This document shows, one piece after another, positions 1 through 8,692 of a stretch of DNA of 36,779 nt (position 1 is the stretch's first letter; every line of letters begins with the position of its first letter). The DNA comes from a virus: IMG/VR virus record IMGVR_UViG_3300031997_000030, positions 1-36,779 of that record. One strand, given 5' to 3'. The position numbers were made by a program, and so were the translations under genes. The notes under the pieces are model-generated. The model saw nothing but the letters and a program-made list of their open reading frames with translations. It was not told the origin of the DNA and ran no database searches.

Positions 1-8
1 GATCCAGT
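1..8. repeat. Terminal 8-base overlap (circular junction)
   Basis: The first 8 bases (GATCCAGT) are identical to the last 8 (36772-36779). Overlapping the ends by exactly these bases joins the minus-strand ATG at position 15 in frame with the membrane protein at 36529-36717. Abutting them without the overlap creates an early stop instead. This suggests a circular or circularly permuted genome. Eight bases alone could be chance. Confidence 0.5.
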
Positions 9-15
9 TTGGCAT
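1..15 (-). CDS. 5' end of possible long form of the holin candidate
   Basis: A minus-strand ATG at 15 lies 7 bases after a GAGG ribosome site (23-26), just beyond the stop of the zinc-ribbon gene. Another ATG at 21 is in the same frame but too close to that site. If the window is circular with an 8-base overlap, this frame runs for 23 codons into the membrane protein that starts at 36717. The added stretch contains four lysines and one glutamate. That resembles the positively charged N-terminal extension of dual-start holins such as lambda S. It depends on the junction being real. Confidence 0.35.
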
Positions 16-24
16 GGTCATACC

Positions 25-192
25 TCAGAACCTCGGTTTCCTCACTTGTCGGGGTTTACCGTCTTCGTCCAGGCACGCTTCGCAAAAGAACTTGTCGTCC
101 AGATAGAACAACGTCGCCTTCCCGCAAACCGGGCACCGACAGCCTTTAAGATACGTGCGGTCGTCAATGGGATATGCCGGTCCAACAGACAT
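25..192 (-). CDS. Small zinc-ribbon protein (55 aa)
   Basis: This 55-residue ORF has cysteines at residues 18, 20, 23, 37 and 40 (CRCPVCGK and CEAC), an arrangement typical of a compact zinc ribbon. The rest is charged, with a basic tail. It lies in the lysis group, overlaps the end of the endolysin gene by 29 bases and is followed closely by the possible long holin start. Small zinc ribbons are frequent in phage late operons, but their role is unknown. I infer metal binding from the cysteine spacing only and propose no specific function. Confidence 0.7.
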   Translation of the reverse strand: MSVGPAYPIDDRTYLKGCRCPVCGKATLFYLDDKFFCEACLDEDGKPRQVRKPRF

Positions 193-499
193 CCGTTACC
201 TTTTCTGTATCTATGTCAACATGGCAATGGGCAGAATAAATCCCAATGCGCCGAAACCCGGAATCAAACAAAGCCTTCACGATCCTGAATCTGTTCACGC
301 TCCCGTCAATCGCCAGGTCCGCCGCCAAACCCTTGATATGAGATGAATCGGGGACACCTCCCGCTTCCGAATTCGCCTCCGGATCCCGCTTCCCCGAGGT
401 GATCGTAAATGGGGTCTGGGCCAAATGGCGGGCCTGTTCCAGTTTGCAAACAAGTTCCTTGTCGAGTCCTGCTATTTCTTCGTCAGAAAAGTATCTCAT
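164..499 (-). CDS. Endolysin, M15-family peptidase (111 aa)
   Basis: This is a predicted peptidoglycan peptidase of the M15 (D-Ala-D-Ala / L-Ala-D-Glu peptidase) type, which would cleave the peptide stems of the host cell wall at lysis. The zinc-binding signature is visible: SSHIKGLAAD (His54, Asp61) and HCHVD (His91, His93), matching the SxHxxGxAxD and HxH patterns of the family. An Arg after the TSG segment is also typical. The frame is open upstream to 622, but the ATG at 499 gives the normal domain length of about 110 residues and sits one base after the stop of the preceding gene. There is no signal peptide, so a holin is needed for release. Confidence 0.88.
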   Translation of the reverse strand: MRYFSDEEIAGLDKELVCKLEQARHLAQTPFTITSGKRDPEANSEAGGVPDSSHIKGLAADLAIDGSVNRFRIVKALFDSGFRRIGIYSAHCHVDIDTEKVTDVCWTGISH

Positions 500-500
500 T

Positions 501-638
501 TTATACCCCGTCCATCGTATTGGGACGCTTATCCCAAGAGATATCTCGCGTCCACCCGCATTTGTCGCACCCGATAGTTTCTCCCATAGCTTCGTCCAGA
601 AATACCAAAACGATTTCACCACACCGAGGGCAGTTCAT
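501..638 (-). CDS. Small zinc-ribbon protein (45 aa)
   Basis: This 45-residue ORF has two CxxC knuckles, CPRCG near the N-terminus (residues 3-6) and CDKCGW (residues 24-27). That is a classical minimal zinc ribbon, ending in an acidic/basic tail. It ends with TAA one base before the endolysin ATG, so the two are probably co-translated. It occupies DNA that the longer, rejected start of the endolysin frame would also use. The ribosome site is weak. The function is unknown. Confidence 0.65.
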   Translation of the reverse strand: MNCPRCGEIVLVFLDEAMGETIGCDKCGWTRDISWDKRPNTMDGV

Positions 639-704
639 GGCTAAAAGCCATATCGACACCCAGTTGTACTGAACGATCCCATCGTATCGTCTCCCAATGT
701 TTCA

Positions 705-1004
705 TTAGAACGAAACCTCTGAATTGATTTGTGTTATTGCCGTGTCTGCGTTTTGCCTCGCAGTTTGTTTCACAGCCGTAGATTCGTAAGCGATGACGGT
801 TTGCCTGATGATTTTCTTGACCATTCTCTGAGAGAACTGCGCCTTTGTTTCTCCGTTCTGTTTAGCTACGTCGTAATCGTATGTTCCACATATTCCATCG
901 ACAACCCTCGACACAAGGGGATCTGGTATGTCGATAATAATATCTGCCGACCAAGACGGAACAACACCCAGAACAATCAGAATAAATACAACCATGCGTT
1001 TCAT
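705..1004 (-). CDS. Exported protein with signal peptide (99 aa)
   Basis: The start is set by a strong AAGGAGGGACAG site before ATG at 1004, and the ATG overlaps the previous stop as ATGA. Residues 1-19 form a Sec signal peptide: KR, then a long hydrophobic core, then SWSA as likely cleavage site. The mature part has two cysteine-free helices and an Ala/Thr/Gln-rich C-terminus (QTARQNADTAITQ). No lipobox is present, so it is not an o-spanin lipoprotein. Similar short proteins occur near tail genes of other phages. The role is unknown. It lies between the fibre and lysis genes. Confidence 0.75.
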   Translation of the reverse strand: MKRMVVFILIVLGVVPSWSADIIIDIPDPLVSRVVDGICGTYDYDVAKQNGETKAQFSQRMVKKIIRQTVIAYESTAVKQTARQNADTAITQINSEVSF

Positions 1005-1306
1005 CTGTCCCTCCTTCGTAGACCTTTTATAAATTCCTCTTGGTTCCTGATGATGATATCGAGCTTCGCGTTCACCACACTCAATGCCATATCGTGAGCA
1101 ATGATCTTCGGTTTCCATTCGGTGTCAAATTTTAATTGTGCCGTATTGACATCTTGAATCTGATCCATCCATTTCGAGTGGGCGCGGATCGCTTTTACAC
1201 CGAACATTAAAATCCCAATAAGCATCGTGAGCGTGAACCCGCTCATTATCCAGTCCTGCATCCGTCGGATCGGCCATTTGGAGCGATGATGTTCGTGGTC
1301 GTTCAT
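1001..1306 (-). CDS. Membrane protein with coiled-coil tail (101 aa)
   Basis: A basic N-terminus is followed by a single transmembrane segment at about residues 19-38 (MSGFTLTMLIGILMFGVKAI) and then a charged, probably helical stretch to the end. This N-in, C-out topology resembles inner-membrane spanins or XhlA-like lysis accessory proteins. No partner lipoprotein gene is visible next to it, so spanin identity is only a guess. It is coupled by ATGA overlaps to both neighbours and lies just upstream of the lysis group. Confidence 0.7.
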   Translation of the reverse strand: MNDHEHHRSKWPIRRMQDWIMSGFTLTMLIGILMFGVKAIRAHSKWMDQIQDVNTAQLKFDTEWKPKIIAHDMALSVVNAKLDIIIRNQEEFIKGLRRRDR

Positions 1307-2088
1307 TGCGCTATCAGTATTCTCCTTCGAGTTACGCTTGTAACAGGGGCGATCTCATCCAAAGCAATCATGCTCGAAGCCCGATCTGAACTTGCGCTCA
1401 TCGTAGGATCAGACGTTTCGGTGGTAGCGGTAGCGATGATAAATTCCGCCGCGACTCCCATGCTGGTTGCCGCCGTTCCGGTCGATCCGGTCGAACTTGT
1501 AAAAACGGAGAACCCGCCGCTCGGCGTACTGATCGAGGCATTGGTTGTTTCACTCGCGATGGCCCGGACCCATAGATGCCCCGCGTCCGATAGTCCCCCG
1601 AGAGTCAAAGCCCCGGCGTCCCCCGTCACATCTTCCTTCTGTTCCGTCCCAACCGAAGAAACCGTATTCCCTGCGGTGATCGTGAACTCCCAACAAGAGA
1701 GTCCGTGAGCTGTACGGGAAGCACTCATGTCGACCGCTACCGTGACGCCAGAATTCTGTTGACCCTCCGCTTTCAGATAATAAATACCGACCACGGCCCC
1801 CGCCGCCGTAGTCCCATTGTCGTATTCGTTTTCACCGACGGAGATCATCGTTTCCGTTCCATACGTCACACCCACGATATCGTCAGTGTCGGTTCCGTTT
1901 CCATCGTTATCGGAAGCAATCGCACAAACCGCCACGTTCCCGGCCTCTAGCGTAGCGGTCGTGGTCCAATTCACGGGGTCAGCCGCCGTGATGTTGGCTT
2001 TTGCAACCAAAGACCCTACACTCGTCCACGCCGCGTAGTGAGGTGTCGCCGCCAGGCAAATCGAAAGGATGATGGCGAGACGTTTCAT
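1303..2088 (-). CDS. Exported beta-rich protein (261 aa)
   Basis: The first 19 residues are a clear signal peptide (KR, hydrophobic core, cleavage around HYA-A). The mature protein is rich in Thr, Ser, Ala, Gly and Val with few charged residues, as in beta-sandwich or beta-helix virion proteins. A short basic tail (TRRRILIAQ) ends it. It lies immediately downstream of the giant fibre with an ATGA overlap, where a fibre accessory or chaperone would be expected. I do not recognise a family. The signal peptide is odd for a virion component, which should be made in the cytoplasm. Confidence 0.75.
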   Translation of the reverse strand: MKRLAIILSICLAATPHYAAWTSVGSLVAKANITAADPVNWTTTATLEAGNVAVCAIASDNDGNGTDTDDIVGVTYGTETMISVGENEYDNGTTAAGAVVGIYYLKAEGQQNSGVTVAVDMSASRTAHGLSCWEFTITAGNTVSSVGTEQKEDVTGDAGALTLGGLSDAGHLWVRAIASETTNASISTPSGGFSVFTSSTGSTGTAATSMGVAAEFIIATATTETSDPTMSASSDRASSMIALDEIAPVTSVTRRRILIAQ

Positions 2089-5000
2089 TCCCGGTTCTTC
2101 GTGTAATAGACCGTAATCGTGACGTATTGAACGGTTCCTGCTTCTGCCGTACTATCAGTGTCAAAGACAAGGTACGCTCCAGCGGCGATCTCTGCGTTTG
2201 CGAAGGATGCATATGTCGATCCTGTCCAGGTCGCCGATGAATTCGGAAGCGTGAACACATCAGTCCCCGCACTATTCAAGGCCCCTTTCGGACGTTCCTC
2301 CAAGCCGAACGTCAGGGTCGAAGTTGCCACCGAATAGGTCGCCGCTTCGATTTGGGTGATCGTGATCGCCATATCCTTCGGTGCTTGCCATATCGGAATG
2401 GTGTTATTGTTCCATCCCCCGGTTTCGGTTCCGATGGTGACGGTGAACTGGTCGACAGGATGAGCGTAAACCTTGGCCGAGGTTCCATCGTTTATGACGA
2501 GCGTATTGTCTGTCGTATCAAACGCTACCGCGCCGACCTGATCCGCTTTTGCGTTCGCCGACTGTGGAATGACAAGTTGCCCCGTCACGATAGTGGCCGA
2601 TGTTTCGATGATTCCGCGATGGTAAACGGTTGTTCCTGCCGACAAGTAGGAATTGCTTGCTACCTGGACGCCACCCGCGAAAGTGATTGAAGATCCAGAA
2701 ACTCCGACAGTACTGCTCCAGCCAAGAGGACGCGGTGCGCTATCGGAAGTCTGAATCAGAAGTTTTCCGGTATTGGAGCTGGTCGCCCACATATCATGCG
2801 TCCATGATCCCGTAATGGCATCCGGGGCAACCAGCCCGACATAGCTACCGTTCGAGGCCGCGAATCGAAGCGAGGTCTGCTTCGCGGTATCTTTTGACGT
2901 AAGCGTTAGATTCGGACCTTCCGTGGAATCCCATCCTTGCATCGTGGCGAAATCTTCGAAAGTATTGTCCGCCAGGTTTCGGTGGGCAAGTTTCAGAACG
3001 TCGCCCTGCACGCTCATCTCGTACTTTCCGAATCCTTTCGCAGAATCCGTATCCGTTTCGACGAATTCGATATTCGGATTCGGAGCGTCTATACGGATAT
3101 CCCCGTTGGAGTTTGTGTCCGTTCGTTTGATCCGAAGGAAGTATCCGAGGTAGTCGTGGTTCTCACTCTTGAGATAAAGCATCGTTGTATCGTCTGCGGT
3201 TGTCTGCGCCGACGAGTCGTAGATTACAACGAAATGGCCGGAACTCTTCGACATATCAAATAGAACTCCCCCATCATTATTGTCGGATGCCCCCAATACG
3301 CCAACGGGGCGGGCGACGATGGCCCGCGAAGAAACAAAAACCTTGCTCCCGGTGATCGTTTGGGTGTCCGCCAGAACCATATCCCCACCACCAGGCGCAC
3401 CCGTAGAATCCGCAGAACATACGGGAAGTCCATCGGTCCCGATGGCGCTCACTTTATCGGTCCCTCCGCATGTCAGGGATTTGATACCACCCAGAGCCGC
3501 CGCCGCCGGATTCGGGAGTTGCGCCGCCGGGATCGTTCCCATCGTGGCCGTGGCAAGCGATACCTGATAAGGCAATGTCCCAACGGTTCCCGTCGTTAAG
3601 CTGATATTCCATAGGTCCTGCATGGCCCCCGTCGATAAAGAAATTCGATAGGGTAGAACCCCGGTCACTCCGGTCGAAAGAGCTACTTGATATCCCAGCG
3701 TCCCAACGGTCCCGGTCGAAAGCCCGATCTTCCACAAATTCTCCATGGCTCCCGTGGCTAGAGATATCTTGTAGGGAAGGACACCCGTCACGCCGGTCCC
3801 GAGCGCCACCTGGTAGGGAAGCGTATTGATTACACCCGTAGAAAGACTGACCTTTCGATTCTGTAGCTCTGAAAGGATCGTCCCAGTCGCGAGGGATACC
3901 GCCAACCCCGACGGCAAATCTTCCATGGTTCCCGTCGCCAGGCTGATCTTCCAGATGTTCTGCATCGCTCCTGTTGCCAGGGATACTTGGTAAGGCAATA
4001 CCCCGGTTACACCCGTCGAAAGGGCGACCTGATAGCCAATCAATCCCGACATACAACTTGTGTATTCGATGTTCCCGGAGTCGTCCGTCTTGATGCACGA
4101 AAGCGAACCAGGGTATGCGGAAGGGTAGGTATATTTGAGCCCGTTTATGGTGATGTTGTCTCCAGTCACGGCCAGCGTAGAAGTCCTGATCCCCTGCGTA
4201 GCCGTGAAACTGGATTGAACGGTAAGACTCCGGGTGATCGTGTCGCCCATCGTCCCGGTATCTACGTGAATCTTCCATAAATTCTGCATAGCCGATGTTG
4301 CAAGCGAAAGTTTGTACCCCAAAGAATCCAAACTCAAAGTTATCGAAGATCCACTGACGACTCCTGAAAACTGATTGGGGTTAAACATTGCGTCGGATGT
4401 CGGGCTGGAACGAACGGGTCCGGCAGTGATGGCGAGAGAAGACGCGCCTCCACTCCCCGTATTATCAGTCGATGGTTCCCAATAGGACGAACCGTTGTTC
4501 CATTTCAATACCTGACCATCGGAGGCTGGCACGTTGCGAACCAACTGGCTTCCCGAAAGGGTCATGGAACTCGTAAATACTGCCGTAGACGAAACAACGC
4601 CAAGTGCAAATGTCCCGCTGGACTGAAAATGAATTGGTTGGTTTACAACAAAAAGTCGGTCGTTCGGTATATAACTGATAACTCCGTCTCGGGACACTCC
4701 GGTTGTGGATCGGAATTGAAGATAATGCTTGCGGGTATCGCGCCCACCTTTGATATCCAATCCAAAAGCATTGTTTGAATTGGTTTGCCCCTGCATCGAC
4801 CATCCATAGGATGTAGAACCCTCAAAGGTTGGATTAGAATCAAGTGTAATATTTTCATGCACACTAGAAATATTGGAATCAGCTTTTAACCGGATGGCCT
4901 GATCGTATGCCGAAGCATCGAAGTCTGTGATTTCCGATAAATAAACATTCGACAAATTGAGAAATTGATAGGCTGTCGGAGCGCCAGCAGGGTCATAATA

Positions 5001-7997
5001 AAACTCAAGGCTTGTGTCGTCTGTCGTGATAATGCCGTTAGACATATACAAATAACCGTTCACGGTGGCATCCCCGGTAAGCAATCCTCCGCCTCCCGTT
5101 ATCGTCATACTTGTTACGGAAGAATTAAATGCGGTAGCTCCAATAGTGCTTGTGGTTAGACCATACCCAGCAGTAAGCGTTTTAGTCGAAACGTGAGATC
5201 CCAGATCGTCTTTTCCTCCGGATACTGTAGATCCACCAACAACTGCCGTGGTACTGATTGTTCCATCCGCCCAAACCACCATGCTCGATAATCGGACCGC
5301 GTAAATTGTTGCACTCGATACGGTCATGGAACTCATAAGAACCATGACCGAATTAGAACCTTCCCCGCCGATTTTGGCGACGTTGCTGGATGTCGCTACC
5401 GCGCCGTACCCAATGGCAATGGATTTGTTGATCGAATTGCTTCCCGCTGTAGCCCCAGACCCGACAAAGGTATTGCTTGACCCCAGAGTAAGAACCGATC
5501 CTGCCTGATACCCAATTGAGGTATTGTCTGATGCTCCGGAACCCGAATAGCAGGAAGTGTGTCCAACGCAGGTATTGTTGAGTCCGGTCGTTAACCTATT
5601 CGCGGAATCGACACCCATTACGGTATTGTTCACTCCGATGACAGTGTTCGCTCCCATTGCCGAATCACCAACAGCCGTATTCGCCGTGGCTCCAGCCATG
5701 GTCGCTAAGGTGCCTCTCCCTATTCCTGTATTATTGTTCGCCGTCGTTCCGACGGAAGCGCAAGCACCAGAACCAAGACAACTATTCGATCCAGCAGATC
5801 CAGAATTTCCGGAGTTATACCCAACGTAGGTATTGTCGTAGGTGCTTGCTCCCATCCCGGAATGTGCGCCAGAACCCATCACCGTATTACGTTGCGCCGA
5901 CGCATTCCATCCAACACCTCTTCCGAGTACGGTGTTCCAATTCGTTCCCCTCGCAAATACCGTTCCATCCTGAGTGATCGATCCACCCTTCATATTGATT
6001 GTCGAGACTTCGACGATTTGATCGACGAACGTCATGGAGGACGTATGCGTCTTTGGGGCCGCGATGGTCTGGTTCCCGGAAACCGTCACGACCATCGAGG
6101 ATATTTCAATGTAAGCAGTTGAATCCCCGACGAGCGTCACGTTGAATGCTCCCGGTGAAAAGGCGATGTTGGCCGTAGGGCTTGAAACCTTTGTCGCCCC
6201 TTCCCAAACAGACAATGTTGATCCTCCTCCACCAACACCCCCGGTATCGTCCGTTTGCCACTCTAAGTTGACGAATCCGTTCGAGTCGATATTCCGTATG
6301 CCGAGAACATTGTCCACGGATCCAGTCGATGACGGGAGACGATATTTCTGAGTGTGGGTTATTGTCGGAGATGATTGAAATTGGACATACTGATTATTGG
6401 TGGTATCCCAATAACGATACGGTTGTCCGCCCAATATTCCGTCAGAATTTTCTGCGCTGTCTGGCCAAATTCCGTGGTATCCAGCATCAACGCCATCGGA
6501 TCGTCTGTAACGAATAGACCATGGCGGAAGAACCGTATTGCCTCCGTAAGTAACTCCATTCTGTTCCATCACTTCCTGTCCGGCATAAGAAGCTCCGCTG
6601 TACCAAATAATCGGAGCATTTCCAGACGTACCAACCGTTCTCAGAACGAACGAACTGGCAACAACAGAAAATGACGAAGTTATAGTTTGAGGCTGGCTAA
6701 AGGTTTGATTCGTGTTCGTGTAGGCAACCGTAGAAGCTAAAGCGAGAGTAACTCCTCCAGATGTACCTCCGCCAGTTAACCCCGTACCACCGAAAACTCC
6801 CGTTATACTCCCTGCTCCACCACCACCCGCGACAGAAGTAGTGCTAATTGTTCCATCGGCCCAAACGACCATACTAGAAACGGTTACTTTCGTCGCCGTA
6901 ACAGATCCGATGACGGTCATGGAACTATTGGAAATTACGGTATTTCCGGTCGCTGGCTGTAAACGGATAGAACCACCGGAGGGGTTCGTATTCAATATTC
7001 GTATCTCAGAACCTTGCAATCCGATGGAGGCATTGGCATCGACAATGTTGTAGGTGCTTGCGGTTACGTTGGCGACGGCGTTCACGGAAAATGCGGGTCC
7101 ACCATTACGGGAAGCCCTGATTAAAGTGGCACTCCCTCCCGTCCCGGTTGAGATGTCCAGGAACCCCGTTCCCGGCCAGCTACCGATAACAATAGAAGAT
7201 GAGACAGTCACCGATCTTGCCGTGATGGTTGAGATATTCGCCCATCCTGCCGTGGCGGTTGAGATATAGAGTGTCAGGAGCGTTCCGGAAGACGCATTGA
7301 TCCATTCGATATTCGCCGTTGAGATAGTAACCGCGTCCCCCAGGGTAATCGTGGCGGTCCCCCCGCCCACAAGAGAGGCATTGAAATCGGTACTGTCGAA
7401 ATTGAATATCTGGGTTGGGCTTGAGATTTTGACGGTCCCCTCGAAAACAGCAATTCCAGATCCACCCCCACCGGCTCCACAAGCCGCGCCGGTAGTCGAA
7501 AGGCGTCCGCCCGTAGCGGTTTGTACGCATTCCCCGGAGGCCAGAGTATCTATGACAAGACCTTTCGAGTAGGCCACCCCGTTCGTAGATACGGCGAAGT
7601 GGTAAATCGCACTGTTGGTGGTGACAAAAAGCGAGTAGGTGTTGGCGTTCGTCGTTATGATGTCCGACCGCGCCAGAAAAGTAGACAAACCGTTGGCAAC
7701 CAAGCGACTCTGACCCGTATAGGCAGGGGTGTCAATCAATACTTGGGTCGGTGTCATGGTCGAAATAGTCAAGGCTCCGGAGAATACAAGAGGTCCAGAA
7801 AAGGTCTGAGTATTGGTCGAGGTCAGGATAGCGACCGAGGAATCAATGATGTCGAAGTCTCCACGAATCTTGGTTCCCCATCCCGTAGATCCGTCTTCCG
7901 GCTTAGTAAGGCCCATTCGCGTCGTATAGGTATCTGCCGCATATCCGACAGTACCCAATAAGAGAAACAACGCTGAAAACAGTAGTTTTCTCATCAT
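2085..7997 (-). CDS. Giant tail fibre / adhesin-like protein with signal peptide (1970 aa)
   Basis: This is probably the receptor-binding fibre. Residues 1-20 form a signal peptide (MRKLLFSALFLLLG core, cleavage near GYA-AD). Next comes LTKPEDGSTGWGTKIRGDFD (about 30-49), a segment I recognise from the start of phage fibres. The body is low-charge and Ser/Thr/Gly-rich. Residues about 690-870 contain NTxVG/NTxIG repeats like the beta-roll heads of YadA-type trimeric adhesins. Residues about 1310-1490 contain repeats of the form VSLATG or VALSTG. A segment SSMVVWADGTISTT occurs twice (about 370 and 905). The C-terminal part looks like a compact beta domain. A GGAG site precedes ATGATG, which overlaps the glycosyltransferase stop. 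No intramolecular chaperone (peptidase S74) motif was evident to me. Confidence 0.85.
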   Translation of the reverse strand: MMRKLLFSALFLLLGTVGYAADTYTTRMGLTKPEDGSTGWGTKIRGDFDIIDSSVAILTSTNTQTFSGPLVFSGALTISTMTPTQVLIDTPAYTGQSRLVANGLSTFLARSDIITTNANTYSLFVTTNSAIYHFAVSTNGVAYSKGLVIDTLASGECVQTATGGRLSTTGAACGAGGGGSGIAVFEGTVKISSPTQIFNFDSTDFNASLVGGGTATITLGDAVTISTANIEWINASSGTLLTLYISTATAGWANISTITARSVTVSSSIVIGSWPGTGFLDISTGTGGSATLIRASRNGGPAFSVNAVANVTASTYNIVDANASIGLQGSEIRILNTNPSGGSIRLQPATGNTVISNSSMTVIGSVTATKVTVSSMVVWADGTISTTSVAGGGGAGSITGVFGGTGLTGGGTSGGVTLALASTVAYTNTNQTFSQPQTITSSFSVVASSFVLRTVGTSGNAPIIWYSGASYAGQEVMEQNGVTYGGNTVLPPWSIRYRRSDGVDAGYHGIWPDSAENSDGILGGQPYRYWDTTNNQYVQFQSSPTITHTQKYRLPSSTGSVDNVLGIRNIDSNGFVNLEWQTDDTGGVGGGGSTLSVWEGATKVSSPTANIAFSPGAFNVTLVGDSTAYIEISSMVVTVSGNQTIAAPKTHTSSMTFVDQIVEVSTINMKGGSITQDGTVFARGTNWNTVLGRGVGWNASAQRNTVMGSGAHSGMGASTYDNTYVGYNSGNSGSAGSNSCLGSGACASVGTTANNNTGIGRGTLATMAGATANTAVGDSAMGANTVIGVNNTVMGVDSANRLTTGLNNTCVGHTSCYSGSGASDNTSIGYQAGSVLTLGSSNTFVGSGATAGSNSINKSIAIGYGAVATSSNVAKIGGEGSNSVMVLMSSMTVSSATIYAVRLSSMVVWADGTISTTAVVGGSTVSGGKDDLGSHVSTKTLTAGYGLTTSTIGATAFNSSVTSMTITGGGGLLTGDATVNGYLYMSNGIITTDDTSLEFYYDPAGAPTAYQFLNLSNVYLSEITDFDASAYDQAIRLKADSNISSVHENITLDSNPTFEGSTSYGWSMQGQTNSNNAFGLDIKGGRDTRKHYLQFRSTTGVSRDGVISYIPNDRLFVVNQPIHFQSSGTFALGVVSSTAVFTSSMTLSGSQLVRNVPASDGQVLKWNNGSSYWEPSTDNTGSGGASSLAITAGPVRSSPTSDAMFNPNQFSGVVSGSSITLSLDSLGYKLSLATSAMQNLWKIHVDTGTMGDTITRSLTVQSSFTATQGIRTSTLAVTGDNITINGLKYTYPSAYPGSLSCIKTDDSGNIEYTSCMSGLIGYQVALSTGVTGVLPYQVSLATGAMQNIWKISLATGTMEDLPSGLAVSLATGTILSELQNRKVSLSTGVINTLPYQVALGTGVTGVLPYKISLATGAMENLWKIGLSTGTVGTLGYQVALSTGVTGVLPYRISLSTGAMQDLWNISLTTGTVGTLPYQVSLATATMGTIPAAQLPNPAAAALGGIKSLTCGGTDKVSAIGTDGLPVCSADSTGAPGGGDMVLADTQTITGSKVFVSSRAIVARPVGVLGASDNNDGGVLFDMSKSSGHFVVIYDSSAQTTADDTTMLYLKSENHDYLGYFLRIKRTDTNSNGDIRIDAPNPNIEFVETDTDSAKGFGKYEMSVQGDVLKLAHRNLADNTFEDFATMQGWDSTEGPNLTLTSKDTAKQTSLRFAASNGSYVGLVAPDAITGSWTHDMWATSSNTGKLLIQTSDSAPRPLGWSSTVGVSGSSITFAGGVQVASNSYLSAGTTVYHRGIIETSATIVTGQLVIPQSANAKADQVGAVAFDTTDNTLVINDGTSAKVYAHPVDQFTVTIGTETGGWNNNTIPIWQAPKDMAITITQIEAATYSVATSTLTFGLEERPKGALNSAGTDVFTLPNSSATWTGSTYASFANAEIAAGAYLVFDTDSTAEAGTVQYVTITVYYTKNRE

Positions 7998-8692
7998 TCC
8001 ATCTCCGGAGATCCGATAACCTTCAAAACTTCATGGCCGCAGCGCACCGATGGGTCAAGCAGGGTCTTAATCCCAGCCTTCCGCAACTTAGAGAAAAAGA
8101 GCATTTCTTCGCTGGCATGATTGATCGTGTAATCGCCGCCGAGCGAATAGCAATTAAAGTACGCAAAGTATGGCATCTCCAGTTTCTTGAAAATATCGGA
8201 TCGGACCAACAGACATCCCATACCGGAAACGTCCACGGTCTGAATCGTGGTGAAGTCACGTAGCGGTTTGTAGAAAAGCGTCTGATTCCCGTCCTTATCG
8301 ATAAATCCCATTGACTCAATGGTTTTACGCTGGCTTTCGTGCTTCTCCCAAGTCGCATAATGACCTGGGACCGCAACGTGAGGATGTGCCTTTCTGAAAT
8401 ACAGCCCGGACACGACCGGGAATTCATCAGTAACATGCGCCAAGAGGCGCGGGATCGTGTCAACGGGCCAAATCTGGTCGGCGTCAGCGAAGAATATGTA
8501 GTCTGCCGCGTATTTGCTGGACAGGGCATTATCCACGGCTTCGTTTCGGTTTCGATCCAACGGGAATGTGTCGGAAATCATGGGATTAATATTGCATCCC
8601 TCAACGGGATGACGAACTAGGTCAAGAAAAGACCGGAATACGCGGGTTGAGATGGTCGGCCAGGTGCAGGGGAAATAGATGACGAGGTTCAT
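7994..8692 (-). CDS. GT-A fold glycosyltransferase (232 aa)
   Basis: This resembles family-2 type glycosyltransferases: an N-terminal nucleotide-sugar-binding half with a hydrophobic strand followed by the metal-binding DAD (FFADADQIWP, Asp70-Ala-Asp72). Further on come SGMGCLLVRSDIF, an acceptor-side segment, and SEEMLFF with a late HE, as in the catalytic base region of such enzymes. It would move a sugar from a nucleotide donor. It sits directly between the internal protein genes and the giant fibre with 4-base overlaps on both sides, so it is expressed with them. Either the fibre or coat is sugar-modified, or the host envelope is altered. The substrate cannot be told. Confidence 0.85.
   Translation of the reverse strand: MNLVIYFPCTWPTISTRVFRSFLDLVRHPVEGCNINPMISDTFPLDRNRNEAVDNALSSKYAADYIFFADADQIWPVDTIPRLLAHVTDEFPVVSGLYFRKAHPHVAVPGHYATWEKHESQRKTIESMGFIDKDGNQTLFYKPLRDFTTIQTVDVSGMGCLLVRSDIFKKLEMPYFAYFNCYSLGGDYTINHASEEMLFFSKLRKAGIKTLLDPSVRCGHEVLKVIGSPEME

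Noticed and set aside
164-622. Longer 152-residue start for the endolysin
   Set aside because: The added N-terminus runs over the zinc-ribbon gene at 501-638 in another frame, and the ATG at 499 gives the normal M15 domain length directly after that gene's stop.
1001-1306. Confident call of an i-spanin / o-spanin pair (with 705-1004)
   Set aside because: The topology of the first protein fits, but the second has no lipobox cysteine, so the pair was not named as spanins.
3454-4278. 274-codon minus-strand ORF inside the fibre gene
   Set aside because: An out-of-frame shadow of the repeat zone, very Arg/His/Asp-rich and low in hydrophobic residues. It mirrors the repeats only.
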